From positions 1 through 6,826 of the forward strand of contig CALZEK010000073.1 of assembly GCA_945639745.1 (NCBI GenBank): DNA of 6,826 nucleotides. The letters are read 5' to 3'. Under the pieces are notes generated by a model that saw only the letters and a program-made list of their open reading frames with translations, had not been told where the DNA came from and did not search any database. Position numbers and translations under genes: made by a program. Shown one piece after another: positions 1-6,826 of this stretch (the stretch's first letter is position 1; each line of letters starts with the position of its first letter). This stretch comes from an uncultured Bacillaceae bacterium. Its GTDB lineage: Bacteria; Bacillota; Bacilli; Bacillales; Amphibacillaceae.

Positions 1-1187
1 GTTTAACAGGATTAGAAAGAGATAAAATTGATGAAGAATATAAAGAATTACTTATTAAAATTGAAGAGTATAAAGCAATTTTAGCTGATGAAGAAAAAGT
101 ATTAGAAATTATTCGTGAAGAATTAATTGATATTAAAGAACGTTTTGATGATGAGCGTCGTTCAGAAATAACAGCGAGCAGTTTAGATTTCTTTGAGGAT
201 GAAGATTTAATCCCAGAAGAAAAAATTGTTGTTACATTGACACATAAAGGTTATATTAAACGTTTACCAGCATCTACGTACCGTACACAAAATCGTGGTG
301 GTAGAGGTATCCAAGGAATGGGCACAAACGAAGATGATTTCGTTGAACACTTAGTATCCACTTCAACACACGACACAATTTTATTCTTTACAAACAAAGG
401 AAAAGTTTATCGTGCACGAGGATATGAAATTCCAGAATTTAGTCGGACAGCGAAAGGTTTACCTTTAATTAACTTATTAGATATTGAAAAAGATGAATGG
501 GTTAATGCTGTGATAAGTGTAGATGAATTTGATGAAGATTCGTTTCTATTCTTTACAACTAAACATGGCTTATCAAAACGAACTACGTTACCACAATTTG
601 CTAATATTAGAAAAGGTGGTTTAATAGCTATTGGATTGAATGAAGAAGATGAGTTAATATCAGTTCGTTTAACGGATGGTAACAAAGATATTGCTATTGC
701 TACTCAAAATGGTTATATCATTCGCTTTGAAGAAAATGCAGTCAGATCGATGGGACGAAATGCAGCAGGAGTTAGAGGTATTCGTCTACGTGAAGATGAT
801 CGTGTTGTTTCCATGGAGATTATTGAAGAAAATTCACAAATCCTTCATGTAACGAGTAAAGGTGTAGGGAAACGAACAGATGAAAGTGAATATCGTCGTA
901 CTAATCGTGGTGGTAAAGGCTATTTCTCTAGTAAATTAACTGAAGATACAGGTCATGTTGTTGCAGTAAAACCAGTTTTAGGCAATGAAGATATTATGTT
1001 AATTACAATTGACGGTGTTCTGATTCGTATTCCTGTTGAAAGTATTTCAGTAACAGGTAGAAATACACAAGGCGTTCGTTTAATTCGTTTACAAGGTGAC
1101 GAAGAAGTTGCTACTGTAGCAAAAGTTGCCGAAACAGAAGAAGAAGAATTGTTAGACGAAGCTAAAAATGATGAAATAAATGAATAA
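1..1187 (+). CDS. gyrA: DNA gyrase subunit A, C-terminal half (partial, 5' end outside window)
   Basis: GyrA is the DNA-cleaving and wrapping subunit of type II topoisomerase gyrase, which introduces negative supercoils using ATP hydrolysed by GyrB. The reading frame is open from base 3, giving about 394 visible residues, roughly the last half of a family protein of about 820. An apparent TTG start at 237 is internal and not the real start. The first 60 or so residues are the charged helical end of the breakage-reunion domain. The C-terminal beta-pinwheel that wraps DNA begins near base 195. The diagnostic GyrA box is QNRGGRG at 288-308, followed by IQGMG, which identifies GyrA rather than ParC. 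A related blade motif, NRGGKG, lies at 903-920. The protein ends in a short acidic tail rich in Glu and Asp. A terminator follows directly. GyrB and the catalytic Tyr region are not in view. Confidence 0.97.
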   Translation, partial: LTGLERDKIDEEYKELLIKIEEYKAILADEEKVLEIIREELIDIKERFDDERRSEITASSLDFFEDEDLIPEEKIVVTLTHKGYIKRLPASTYRTQNRGGRGIQGMGTNEDDFVEHLVSTSTHDTILFFTNKGKVYRARGYEIPEFSRTAKGLPLINLLDIEKDEWVNAVISVDEFDEDSFLFFTTKHGLSKRTTLPQFANIRKGGLIAIGLNEEDELISVRLTDGNKDIAIATQNGYIIRFEENAVRSMGRNAAGVRGIRLREDDRVVSMEIIEENSQILHVTSKGVGKRTDESEYRRTNRGGKGYFSSKLTEDTGHVVAVKPVLGNEDIMLITIDGVLIRIPVESISVTGRNTQGVRLIRLQGDEEVATVAKVAETEEEELLDEAKNDEINE

Positions 1188-1196
1188 AATGTATTT

Positions 1197-1240
1197 AAAA
1201 GGAAAAGAACGAGCTATGATTGCGCGTTCTTTTTCCTTTT
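1197..1240 (+). terminator. Intrinsic terminator after gyrA
   Basis: Ten bases after the gyrA stop codon, the left arm AAAAGGAAAAGAACG (1197-1211) pairs with CGTTCTTTTTCCTTTT (1225-1240) with one bulged base. The loop is about 13 nt, with a possible extra GC/GC pairing inside it. The lower right arm is T-rich and doubles as the U-tract. It separates gyrA transcription from guaB. Confidence 0.8.
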
Positions 1241-1262
1241 ATCAATCTTGGAATACTCAGGC

Positions 1263-2823
<1,561 letters not shown>

Positions 2824-2830
2824 TTTATTT

Positions 2831-2868
2831 AAACAAAGAATTGTATTTATACAATTCTTTGTTTTTTT
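2831..2868 (+). terminator. Intrinsic terminator after guaB
   Basis: A perfect 16-base inverted repeat, AAACAAAGAATTGTAT (2831-2846) against ATACAATTCTTTGTTT (2849-2864), runs into TTTTTTT. The practical loop is about 4 nt. It begins 7 bases after the guaB stop and is the clearest terminator in the window. Confidence 0.92.
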
Positions 2869-2870
2869 AT

Positions 2871-2900
2871 AAGACAATAAAGTATAATTTATGGTAAAAT
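2871..2900 (+). promoter_or_regulatory. Probable dacA promoter
   Basis: The extended -10 element TGGTAAAAT (hexamer TAAAAT at 2895-2900) lies 18 nt downstream of AAGACA (2871-2876), which matches the -35 consensus at 4 of 6 bases. A second -10-like TATAAT sits at 2883-2888 but has no convincing -35, since the bases needed fall inside the guaB terminator. Transcription would start near 2907, giving a leader of about 25 nt. Confidence 0.55.
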
Positions 2901-2931
2901 GGATAGGTGAGCTTTAGTTTGGAGGTAAGAT

Positions 2932-4224
2932 ATGATTTATAAATTTAAACAAATAAAATATATTTTATTATCACTAATAGTCAGCTTTGTTTTTATTTTT
3001 AATATTCACATTAATCAGACAAGTGCATTAGAAACCAAAGCGAAAACAGCGATTATTGTCGATGTAGAAACAGGTCATGTTTTATATGATAAGGATGCAC
3101 ATGAATCTCTACCTCCAGCTAGTATGACAAAGATGATGACACAATATCTTGTCTTAGAACAAATTTCTAATCAGGATTTAACTTGGGAAACTGTAACAGA
3201 AATAAGTGATTATGCTCATTGGCTATCAGGAAATTTGATTTTTTCAGGGGTGGGTTTAACTCAAAATAAAAAATATACTGTGAGAAGTCTTTATGAAGCA
3301 ATGGCAATTAATTCTGATAATGGTACATCTGTTGCTTTAGCTGAATTAATTGCTGGATCAGAAGATGAATTTGTTCACATGATGAATCAAAAAGCTAAAG
3401 AAATAGGTTTAGAAGATACTCAATTTGTAAATGCAACAGGTATAGATAATGAACTTTTAGAAGGAAAACATCCCAAAAGTACAAAATATGATGATACTAA
3501 TTTAATGTCAGCTTATGATGCAGCCAAATTAGCTTATCACATTATGACTGAATATCCTGAAGCATTAAAAATATCAAGTATAACAAAAACTAATTTTGAT
3601 GGTATTATCATCCGAAATTCAAATTGGATGTTAAATCACGATGAAACGTACTTAAAACCATACTATTATGAAGGTGTCACAGGCTTGAAAACAGGACATA
3701 CAGATTTAGCAGGCTATACATTGACTGCTACAGCTAATCAAGCAAACAAAAAACTGATTACTGTTGTTATGAAAACAACGAGTGAAGCTGAACGGTTTAA
3801 AGAAACAGCCAAACTATTAGATTATGGTTTTAATGAAATAGTTGAAACAGAATTATTTCCCGAAAATTATCAATTAAATAAAAAAACGTCTATTCCTGTA
3901 GAAAAAGGAACAGAAGAAACTGTTGAAATTGCAACAAGAGATGCTATTTCTCTTCCAATTGAAAAGGGGAGAGAAAAAGATTATAAATTAATTTATCATC
4001 TTGATGAAAGTCAATTAAATAAAGACAATGAACTTACAGCACCAGTAAAAAAAGGTGAAATTGTCGGTCAAGCAGAAATTGTTTTTAATTCAGAAGAAAA
4101 ATTAAAATCAATATTAGATGAAAAATATGAATCTTATACTGTTGATTTAGTAACAACACAAACTATTGGAAAGAAAAATTGGTTTTATCAATTGTTAGAC
4201 GATATAATCCATTTTTTTAAATAA
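2932..4224 (+). CDS. dacA: D-alanyl-D-alanine carboxypeptidase (PBP5-type, low-molecular-weight penicillin-binding protein)
   Basis: DacA removes the terminal D-Ala from peptidoglycan pentapeptides outside the cytoplasmic membrane, limiting cross-linking. The 430 residues start with a signal peptide: basic MIYKFKQIK, then a hydrophobic core to about residue 24, with likely cleavage after Ala32 (TSA). The peptidase S11 domain carries the three active-site motifs: SMTK with nucleophile Ser64 and Lys67, SDN at 128-130, and KTG at 253-255. A beta-rich PBP5 C-terminal domain (about 305-410) includes LTAPVKKGEIVG, close to the B. subtilis protein. The last 14 residues (WFYQLLDDIIHFFK) look like an amphipathic membrane-anchoring helix, shorter than I recall for B. 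subtilis DacA (443 aa). The ATG at 2932 follows GGAGG (2921-2925) by 6 nt. With no terminator after it, dacA probably forms an operon with pdxS. Confidence 0.95.
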   Translation: MIYKFKQIKYILLSLIVSFVFIFNIHINQTSALETKAKTAIIVDVETGHVLYDKDAHESLPPASMTKMMTQYLVLEQISNQDLTWETVTEISDYAHWLSGNLIFSGVGLTQNKKYTVRSLYEAMAINSDNGTSVALAELIAGSEDEFVHMMNQKAKEIGLEDTQFVNATGIDNELLEGKHPKSTKYDDTNLMSAYDAAKLAYHIMTEYPEALKISSITKTNFDGIIIRNSNWMLNHDETYLKPYYYEGVTGLKTGHTDLAGYTLTATANQANKKLITVVMKTTSEAERFKETAKLLDYGFNEIVETELFPENYQLNKKTSIPVEKGTEETVEIATRDAISLPIEKGREKDYKLIYHLDESQLNKDNELTAPVKKGEIVGQAEIVFNSEEKLKSILDEKYESYTVDLVTTQTIGKKNWFYQLLDDIIHFFK

Positions 4225-4237
4225 TAATAATATAACT

Positions 4238-4242
4238 AGGAG
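4238..4242 (+). promoter_or_regulatory. Ribosome binding site that fixes the short pdxS start
   Basis: AGGAG at 4238-4242 lies 9 nt before GTG 4252 and 18 nt before ATG 4261, so it favours the GTG. The frame upstream of the GTG is closed by TGA at 4243-4245 and TAG at 4237-4239, so the protein cannot be extended towards the usual family N terminus. Confidence 0.75.
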
Positions 4243-4251
4243 TGACGTATA

Positions 4252-5100
4252 GTGGTAAATATGAAAAAAGGTGGCGTCATAATGGACGTCGTAAATGAAG
4301 AGCAAGCAAAAATAGCTGAAGCAGCTGGTGCAGTAGCAGTAATGGCGCTTGAGCGTGTTCCATCGGATATTCGTAAAGAGGGTGGAGTTGCACGCATGGC
4401 AGACCCGATAATTACTGAAGAAGTTATGAATGCAGTTTCAATTCCAGTCATGGCAAAAGGTCGTATTGGTCATATTGTTGAAGCACGTGTATTAGAATCA
4501 ATGGGTGTTGATTTTATTGATGAAAGTGAAGTACTTACACCAGCAGATGATATTTTTCACATAAAAAAATCAGACTTTAGCGTTCCATTTGTTTGTGGAT
4601 GTCGTAATATTGGAGAAGCGGCTCGCCGTATTGGTGAAGGTGCTAAAATGTTACGTACAAAAGGTGAACCTGGAACAGGTAACATAGTTGAAGCGGTTCG
4701 TCATTTACGTCAGGTTCAAGCAGAAATCAAACAATTACAGTCAATGAGTGCTGATGAAGTAATGGTTTTTGCACGTGATAATCAAGCTCCTTATGATATA
4801 TTATTACAAATTAGAGAAGAAGGTCGTCTCCCAGTTGTCAATTATGCAGCAGGTGGCGTCGCAACACCATCAGATGCAGCGTTAATGATGGAATTAGGTG
4901 CAGATGGAGTTTTTGTAGGTTCAGGTATTTTTAAATCAAATAACCCAGAAAAATTTGCGCGTGCAATTGTTCAAGCTACACAAAATTATCAAGATTATAA
5001 ACTAATTGCAGAATTATCAAAAGATCTTGGCTCAGCAATGAAAGGTATTGAAATGGGTACTCTTTCAGGTTCTGATTTAATGGCAGATCGTAGTGAGTAA
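4252..5100 (+). CDS. pdxS: Pyridoxal 5'-phosphate synthase, synthase subunit (Pdx1/SNZ family), N-terminally short
   Basis: PdxS builds PLP from ribose 5-phosphate, glyceraldehyde 3-phosphate and ammonia; the ammonia normally comes from the glutaminase PdxT bound to each subunit. The 282-residue product is a near-complete (beta/alpha)8 barrel. Key residues map well: Asp12 (in VIMDV), the first Schiff-base lysine Lys69 in [10 protein letters not shown] (Lys81 in B. subtilis), the second lysine Lys137 in [11 protein letters not shown] (Lys149), and phosphate-binding motifs AAGGVATP (199-206) and [11 protein letters not shown] (219-229). The family length is about 290-295; the missing 12 residues are all at the N terminus, where helix alphaN docks PdxT. 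Upstream in-frame stops rule out a longer start. No pdxT follows: the next element is the serS leader. It lies 27 nt after dacA and is probably co-transcribed with it. The catalytic core looks intact rather than degenerate. Confidence 0.93.
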   Translation: MVNMKKGGVIMDVVNEEQAKIAEAAGAVAVMALERVPSDIRKEGGVARMADPIITEEVMNAVSIPVMAKGRIGHIVEARVLESMGVDFIDESEVLTPADDIFHIKKSDFSVPFVCGCRNIGEAARRIGEGAKMLRTKGEPGTGNIVEAVRHLRQVQAEIKQLQSMSADEVMVFARDNQAPYDILLQIREEGRLPVVNYAAGGVATPSDAALMMELGADGVFVGSGIFKSNNPEKFARAIVQATQNYQDYKLIAELSKDLGSAMKGIEMGTLSGSDLMADRSE

Positions 5101-5120
5101 AAACCAATCATTAAAAAGAT

Positions 5121-5148
5121 TTGCAAAAACAATAAATATAGTTAAACT
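5121..5148 (+). promoter_or_regulatory. Possible serS promoter (weak match)
   Basis: A promoter is expected just before the T-box leader. TTGCAA (5121-5126) and TAAACT (5143-5148) are 16 nt apart, each matching consensus at 4 of 6. An alternative -10, TATAGT at 5137-5142, matches 5 of 6 but has only A-rich sequence at its -35. No terminator separates pdxS from this region, so read-through from dacA-pdxS into the leader is also possible. Confidence 0.35.
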
Positions 5149-5158
5149 TAAATATATA

Positions 5159-5378
5159 AGCTATGAAGAGAAATAGTAATTATTTATTTTTATTTAGAGA
5201 GTCGATGGCTGGTGAAAATCGATTAAAAATGATAATGAATCCATCTCGGAGCTAGTCTTTGATAAATTGACTCGTTATCCGTTTTTCGTTAAAACGACAA
5301 AGTTGGAAGTCATTATACTTCAATTTGGGTGGCAACGCGGGATCAACTCTCGTCCCTTTTTTGGGATGAGAGTTTTTT
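5159..5378 (+). promoter_or_regulatory. T-box leader controlling serS (serine, UCC specifier)
   Basis: The leader RNA senses uncharged tRNA-Ser and allows serS transcription to read through. Stem I closes by AGCT (5159-5162) with AGCT (5250-5253) and GAG (5168-5170) with CTC (5245-5247). Above the specifier loop, ATTATT (5179-5184) pairs with GATAAT (5231-5236). The right side of the loop reads GAATCCAT (5237-5244), placing specifier UCC (Ser) at 5240-5242 followed by the usual A. The distal part has the AGAGA bulge (5196-5200) and the hairpin TCGAT/ATCGA (5202-5206, 5218-5222) with loop GGCTGGTGAAA. A small stem III is TCGTT/AACGA (5286-5297). The conserved T-box GGGTGGCAACGCGG is at 5327-5340; its bulge UGGC (5330-5333) pairs with a tRNA 3' end GCCA. 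It ends in the terminator at 5345-5378. It accounts for most of the gene-free stretch 5101-5406. Confidence 0.95.
5345..5378 (+). terminator. T-box-controlled intrinsic terminator in the serS leader
   Basis: AACTCTCGTCCC (5345-5356) pairs with GGGATGAGAGTT (5363-5374) over 12 bp, including one G-U pair, with a T6 loop, followed by TTTT after the stem. Its 5' arm competes with the antiterminator built around the T-box motif just upstream, so uncharged tRNA-Ser binding should favour read-through. Confidence 0.92.
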
Positions 5379-5387
5379 ATTATTTAT

Positions 5388-5396
5388 AAAGGGAGG
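5388..5396 (+). promoter_or_regulatory. Ribosome binding site that fixes the serS start
   Basis: AAAGGGAGG at 5388-5396 lies 10 nt before ATG 5407. The frame happens to stay open upstream to a GTG at 5329, but that codon is part of the T-box motif itself, so translation starts at 5407. Confidence 0.85.
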
Positions 5397-5406
5397 CTAT
5401 TTATTT

Positions 5407-6678
5407 ATGTTAGATCAAAAATTACTTAGAACAAATTTTAAAGAAATTACCGAACGTTTAAAACATCGCGGTGAAGACTTATCAGACTTAGTTAAATTTG
5501 GTGACCTTGATGAGAAGCGTCGTTCTTTAATTAGTGAAGTTGAGCAATTAAAAGCCCAACGTAATGAAGCAACCAAACAAATATCTGAATTTAAAAAGAA
5601 TAATGAAGATGCAACAGATGCAATAACTGAAATGCGTGAATTAGGTGGGAAAATTAAAGAGTTAGATAAAAATCTAACAACAATTGATGCCGAATTAACT
5701 CAAATATTATATTCAATTCCAAATATACCTCACGAAAGTGTCCCTATTGGTGAAGATGAGGATGATAATGTTGAAGTTCGCGCTTGGGGTGAGAAGAAAT
5801 CATTTGATTTTGAACCCAAACCACATTGGGATATAGGGACAGATTTAGATATCTTAGATTTTGAACGTGCAAGTAAAGTAACGGGAAGTCGTTTTGTATT
5901 TTATAAAGGAATGGGTGCACGACTTGAACGAGCATTAATTAATTTTATGATTGATCAACACGTTGATGAACATGGCTATGAAGAAATGATTCCACCGTTT
6001 ATCGTTAATCGTGAAAGTATGGTAGGTACAGGTCAATTGCCGAAATTTGAAGAAGATGCATTTAAAATTGCTGATTGGGATTACTTTTTAATTCCAACTT
6101 CAGAAGTTCCTGCAACTAATTACCACCGAGATGAAATTTTAACAGAAGAAGCTTTACCTAAAAAATATGTAGCAAATAGTGCGTGTTTTCGTTCAGAAGC
6201 AGGATCAGCTGGAAGAGATACGCGTGGGTTAATTCGTCAGCATCAATTTAATAAAGTTGAATTAATTCAATTTGTTAAACCTGAAAAATCATATGAGGTA
6301 TTAGAGCAATTAACTAATCATGCTGAAAAGATACTTCAGTTATTGGAATTACCTTATCGTGTTATGAGTATGTGTACAGCTGATTTAGGTTTTACAGCAG
6401 CTAAAAAATATGATATAGAAGTCTGGATACCTACTCAAGAAACTTATCGCGAAATATCATCTTGTTCTAATTTTGAAGCATTCCAAGCAAGACGTGCTAA
6501 AATACGTTATCGTAATTCAGCTAAAAAAGTTGAATACGTGCATACAATTAATGGTTCAGGCTTAGCTGTAGGACGTACTGTTACAGCAATATTAGAAAAT
6601 AATCAACAGGCTGATGGTTCAGTTTTAATCCCAAAAGTATTACGACCATACATGGGTGGAAAAGAATTTATTAAATAA
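5407..6678 (+). CDS. serS: Seryl-tRNA synthetase (class II)
   Basis: SerS charges tRNA-Ser with serine using ATP; it is a cytoplasmic homodimer. From ATG 5407 the protein is 423 residues, close to the usual bacterial length of about 425. Residues 1-105 form the N-terminal helical arm, a long antiparallel coiled coil that grips the tRNA long variable arm; it is rich in Lys and Glu heptads at about 30-100. The class II catalytic core follows. TSE at 231-233 is the serine-binding TxE motif. Motif 2, [15 protein letters not shown], is at 261-275 and contains the ATP-contacting Arg262. Motif 3, GSGLAVGRT, is at 383-391 with its invariant Arg390. [15 protein letters not shown] segments (326-336) are normal for bacterial SerRS. 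A T-box attenuator controls expression. No terminator is seen after the stop at 6676-6678, so transcripts may run into the tRNA gene. Confidence 0.97.
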   Translation: MLDQKLLRTNFKEITERLKHRGEDLSDLVKFGDLDEKRRSLISEVEQLKAQRNEATKQISEFKKNNEDATDAITEMRELGGKIKELDKNLTTIDAELTQILYSIPNIPHESVPIGEDEDDNVEVRAWGEKKSFDFEPKPHWDIGTDLDILDFERASKVTGSRFVFYKGMGARLERALINFMIDQHVDEHGYEEMIPPFIVNRESMVGTGQLPKFEEDAFKIADWDYFLIPTSEVPATNYHRDEILTEEALPKKYVANSACFRSEAGSAGRDTRGLIRQHQFNKVELIQFVKPEKSYEVLEQLTNHAEKILQLLELPYRVMSMCTADLGFTAAKKYDIEVWIPTQETYREISSCSNFEAFQARRAKIRYRNSAKKVEYVHTINGSGLAVGRTVTAILENNQQADGSVLIPKVLRPYMGGKEFIK

Positions 6679-6691
6679 ATGCGTTAAATAA

Positions 6692-6720
6692 TTGACAAGT
6701 TTTTAATATTATTGTATATT
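6692..6720 (+). promoter_or_regulatory. Strong sigma-A-type promoter for tRNA-Ser
   Basis: TTGACA (6692-6697, a perfect -35) and TATATT (6715-6720, 5 of 6) are separated by exactly 17 nt. Transcription should start near 6727, about 9 nt before the mature tRNA. This is the best promoter in the window, as expected for a stable RNA gene. Confidence 0.85.
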
Positions 6721-6735
6721 AGAACTTGTCGTCAC

Positions 6736-6825
6736 GGAGGAATACCCAAGTCCGGCTGAAGGGATTGGTCTTGAAAACCAACAGGGGTGTCAAAGCCCGC
6801 GGGGGTTCGAATCCCTCTTCCTCCT
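6736..6825 (+). tRNA. tRNA-Ser (anticodon UGA)
   Basis: A complete class II tRNA cloverleaf. The acceptor stem is GGAGGAA (6736-6742) with TTCCTCC (6818-6824). The D stem is CCC/GGG (6745-6747, 6761-6763). The anticodon stem TTGGT/ACCAA encloses loop CTTGAAA (6770-6776), so the anticodon is TGA at 6772-6774, reading UCA and by wobble other UCN codons. A long variable arm (about 6782-6800), the mark of tRNA-Ser, can pair GGGT with GCCC. The T arm is GGGGG/CCCTC around TTCGAAT (6801-6817). The base after the acceptor stem is T (6825), whereas bacterial tRNA-Ser normally has G73, and the last window base is also T, so CCA is not encoded. A tRNA-Ser also follows serS in B. subtilis. Confidence 0.96.
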
Positions 6826-6826
6826 T

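Noticed and set aside
237..239. TTG as a start codon for a separate 316-residue protein
   Set aside because: The frame is open to the left edge and encodes continuous GyrA sequence, so this codon is an internal leucine of gyrA.
407..685. Minus-strand open frame inside gyrA
   Set aside because: It is antisense to a conserved pinwheel domain, has no ribosome binding site and resembles no family; it is a shadow of the gyrA frame. The same applies to minus-strand frames at 1275-1637, 4236-4451 and 5744-5935.
4225..4251. Degenerate remnant of the missing pdxS N-terminal codons
   Set aside because: Reading back in frame gives stops at 4237-4239 and 4243-4245, and only a few loosely similar residues (RIVVNM); the similarity is too short to call a remnant.
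5329..5406. Longer serS reading frame with 26 extra N-terminal residues starting at GTG 5329
   Set aside because: The extension runs through the T-box motif and the attenuator hairpin. The GTG is part of the conserved GGGTGGCAACGCGG element, and a good ribosome binding site precedes ATG 5407, which gives the normal family N terminus (MLDQKLLR).
6679..6735. serS terminator formed by the GACAAGTT/AACTTGTC repeat
   Set aside because: The arms are 21 nt apart, the stem is only 8 bp and AT-rich, and it is followed by GTCACGG rather than a T-tract; the left arm is better explained as part of the tRNA promoter.

Overview
This window is a stretch of core chromosome from a low-GC Bacillota (Firmicutes), class Bacilli. 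The base composition is AT-rich. The gene order gyrA - guaB - dacA - pdxS - serS - tRNA-Ser is the one found near the replication origin of Bacillus subtilis, and the proteins resemble Bacillales/Lactobacillales homologues. I cannot name the genus from sequence alone. All genes lie on the + strand.

Layout: the 3' half of gyrA (DNA gyrase subunit A) enters from the left edge and ends at an intrinsic terminator. Next comes guaB (IMP dehydrogenase) with its own likely promoter and a strong terminator. dacA (D,D-carboxypeptidase, PBP5 type) starts a new transcription unit that appears to run on into pdxS (PLP synthase, synthase subunit), because only 27 bases and no terminator separate them. A serine T-box leader of about 220 nt controls serS (seryl-tRNA synthetase). 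A consensus promoter then drives a tRNA-Ser(UGA) gene that reaches the right edge.

Compared with the B. subtilis arrangement, three things are missing: the rRNA operon and yaaC between gyrA and guaB, and pdxT (the glutaminase partner of PdxS) between pdxS and serS. The pdxS gene also starts about 12 codons late relative to the family. It lacks most of the N-terminal helix that contacts PdxT but keeps the catalytic residues. Absence of the adjacent partner together with loss of the partner-docking helix is the most interesting signal here: it suggests a PdxS that works without the usual glutaminase complex, or one that is decaying.

A second point is an internal mismatch. The serS T-box shows a UCC specifier and a UGGC acceptor-pairing bulge, so it expects a tRNA-Ser with anticodon GGA and G73. 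The neighbouring tRNA-Ser has anticodon UGA and, as read at the window edge, U73 with no encoded CCA. I found no mobile element, CRISPR array or clearly new multigene system; the rest is conserved housekeeping DNA.
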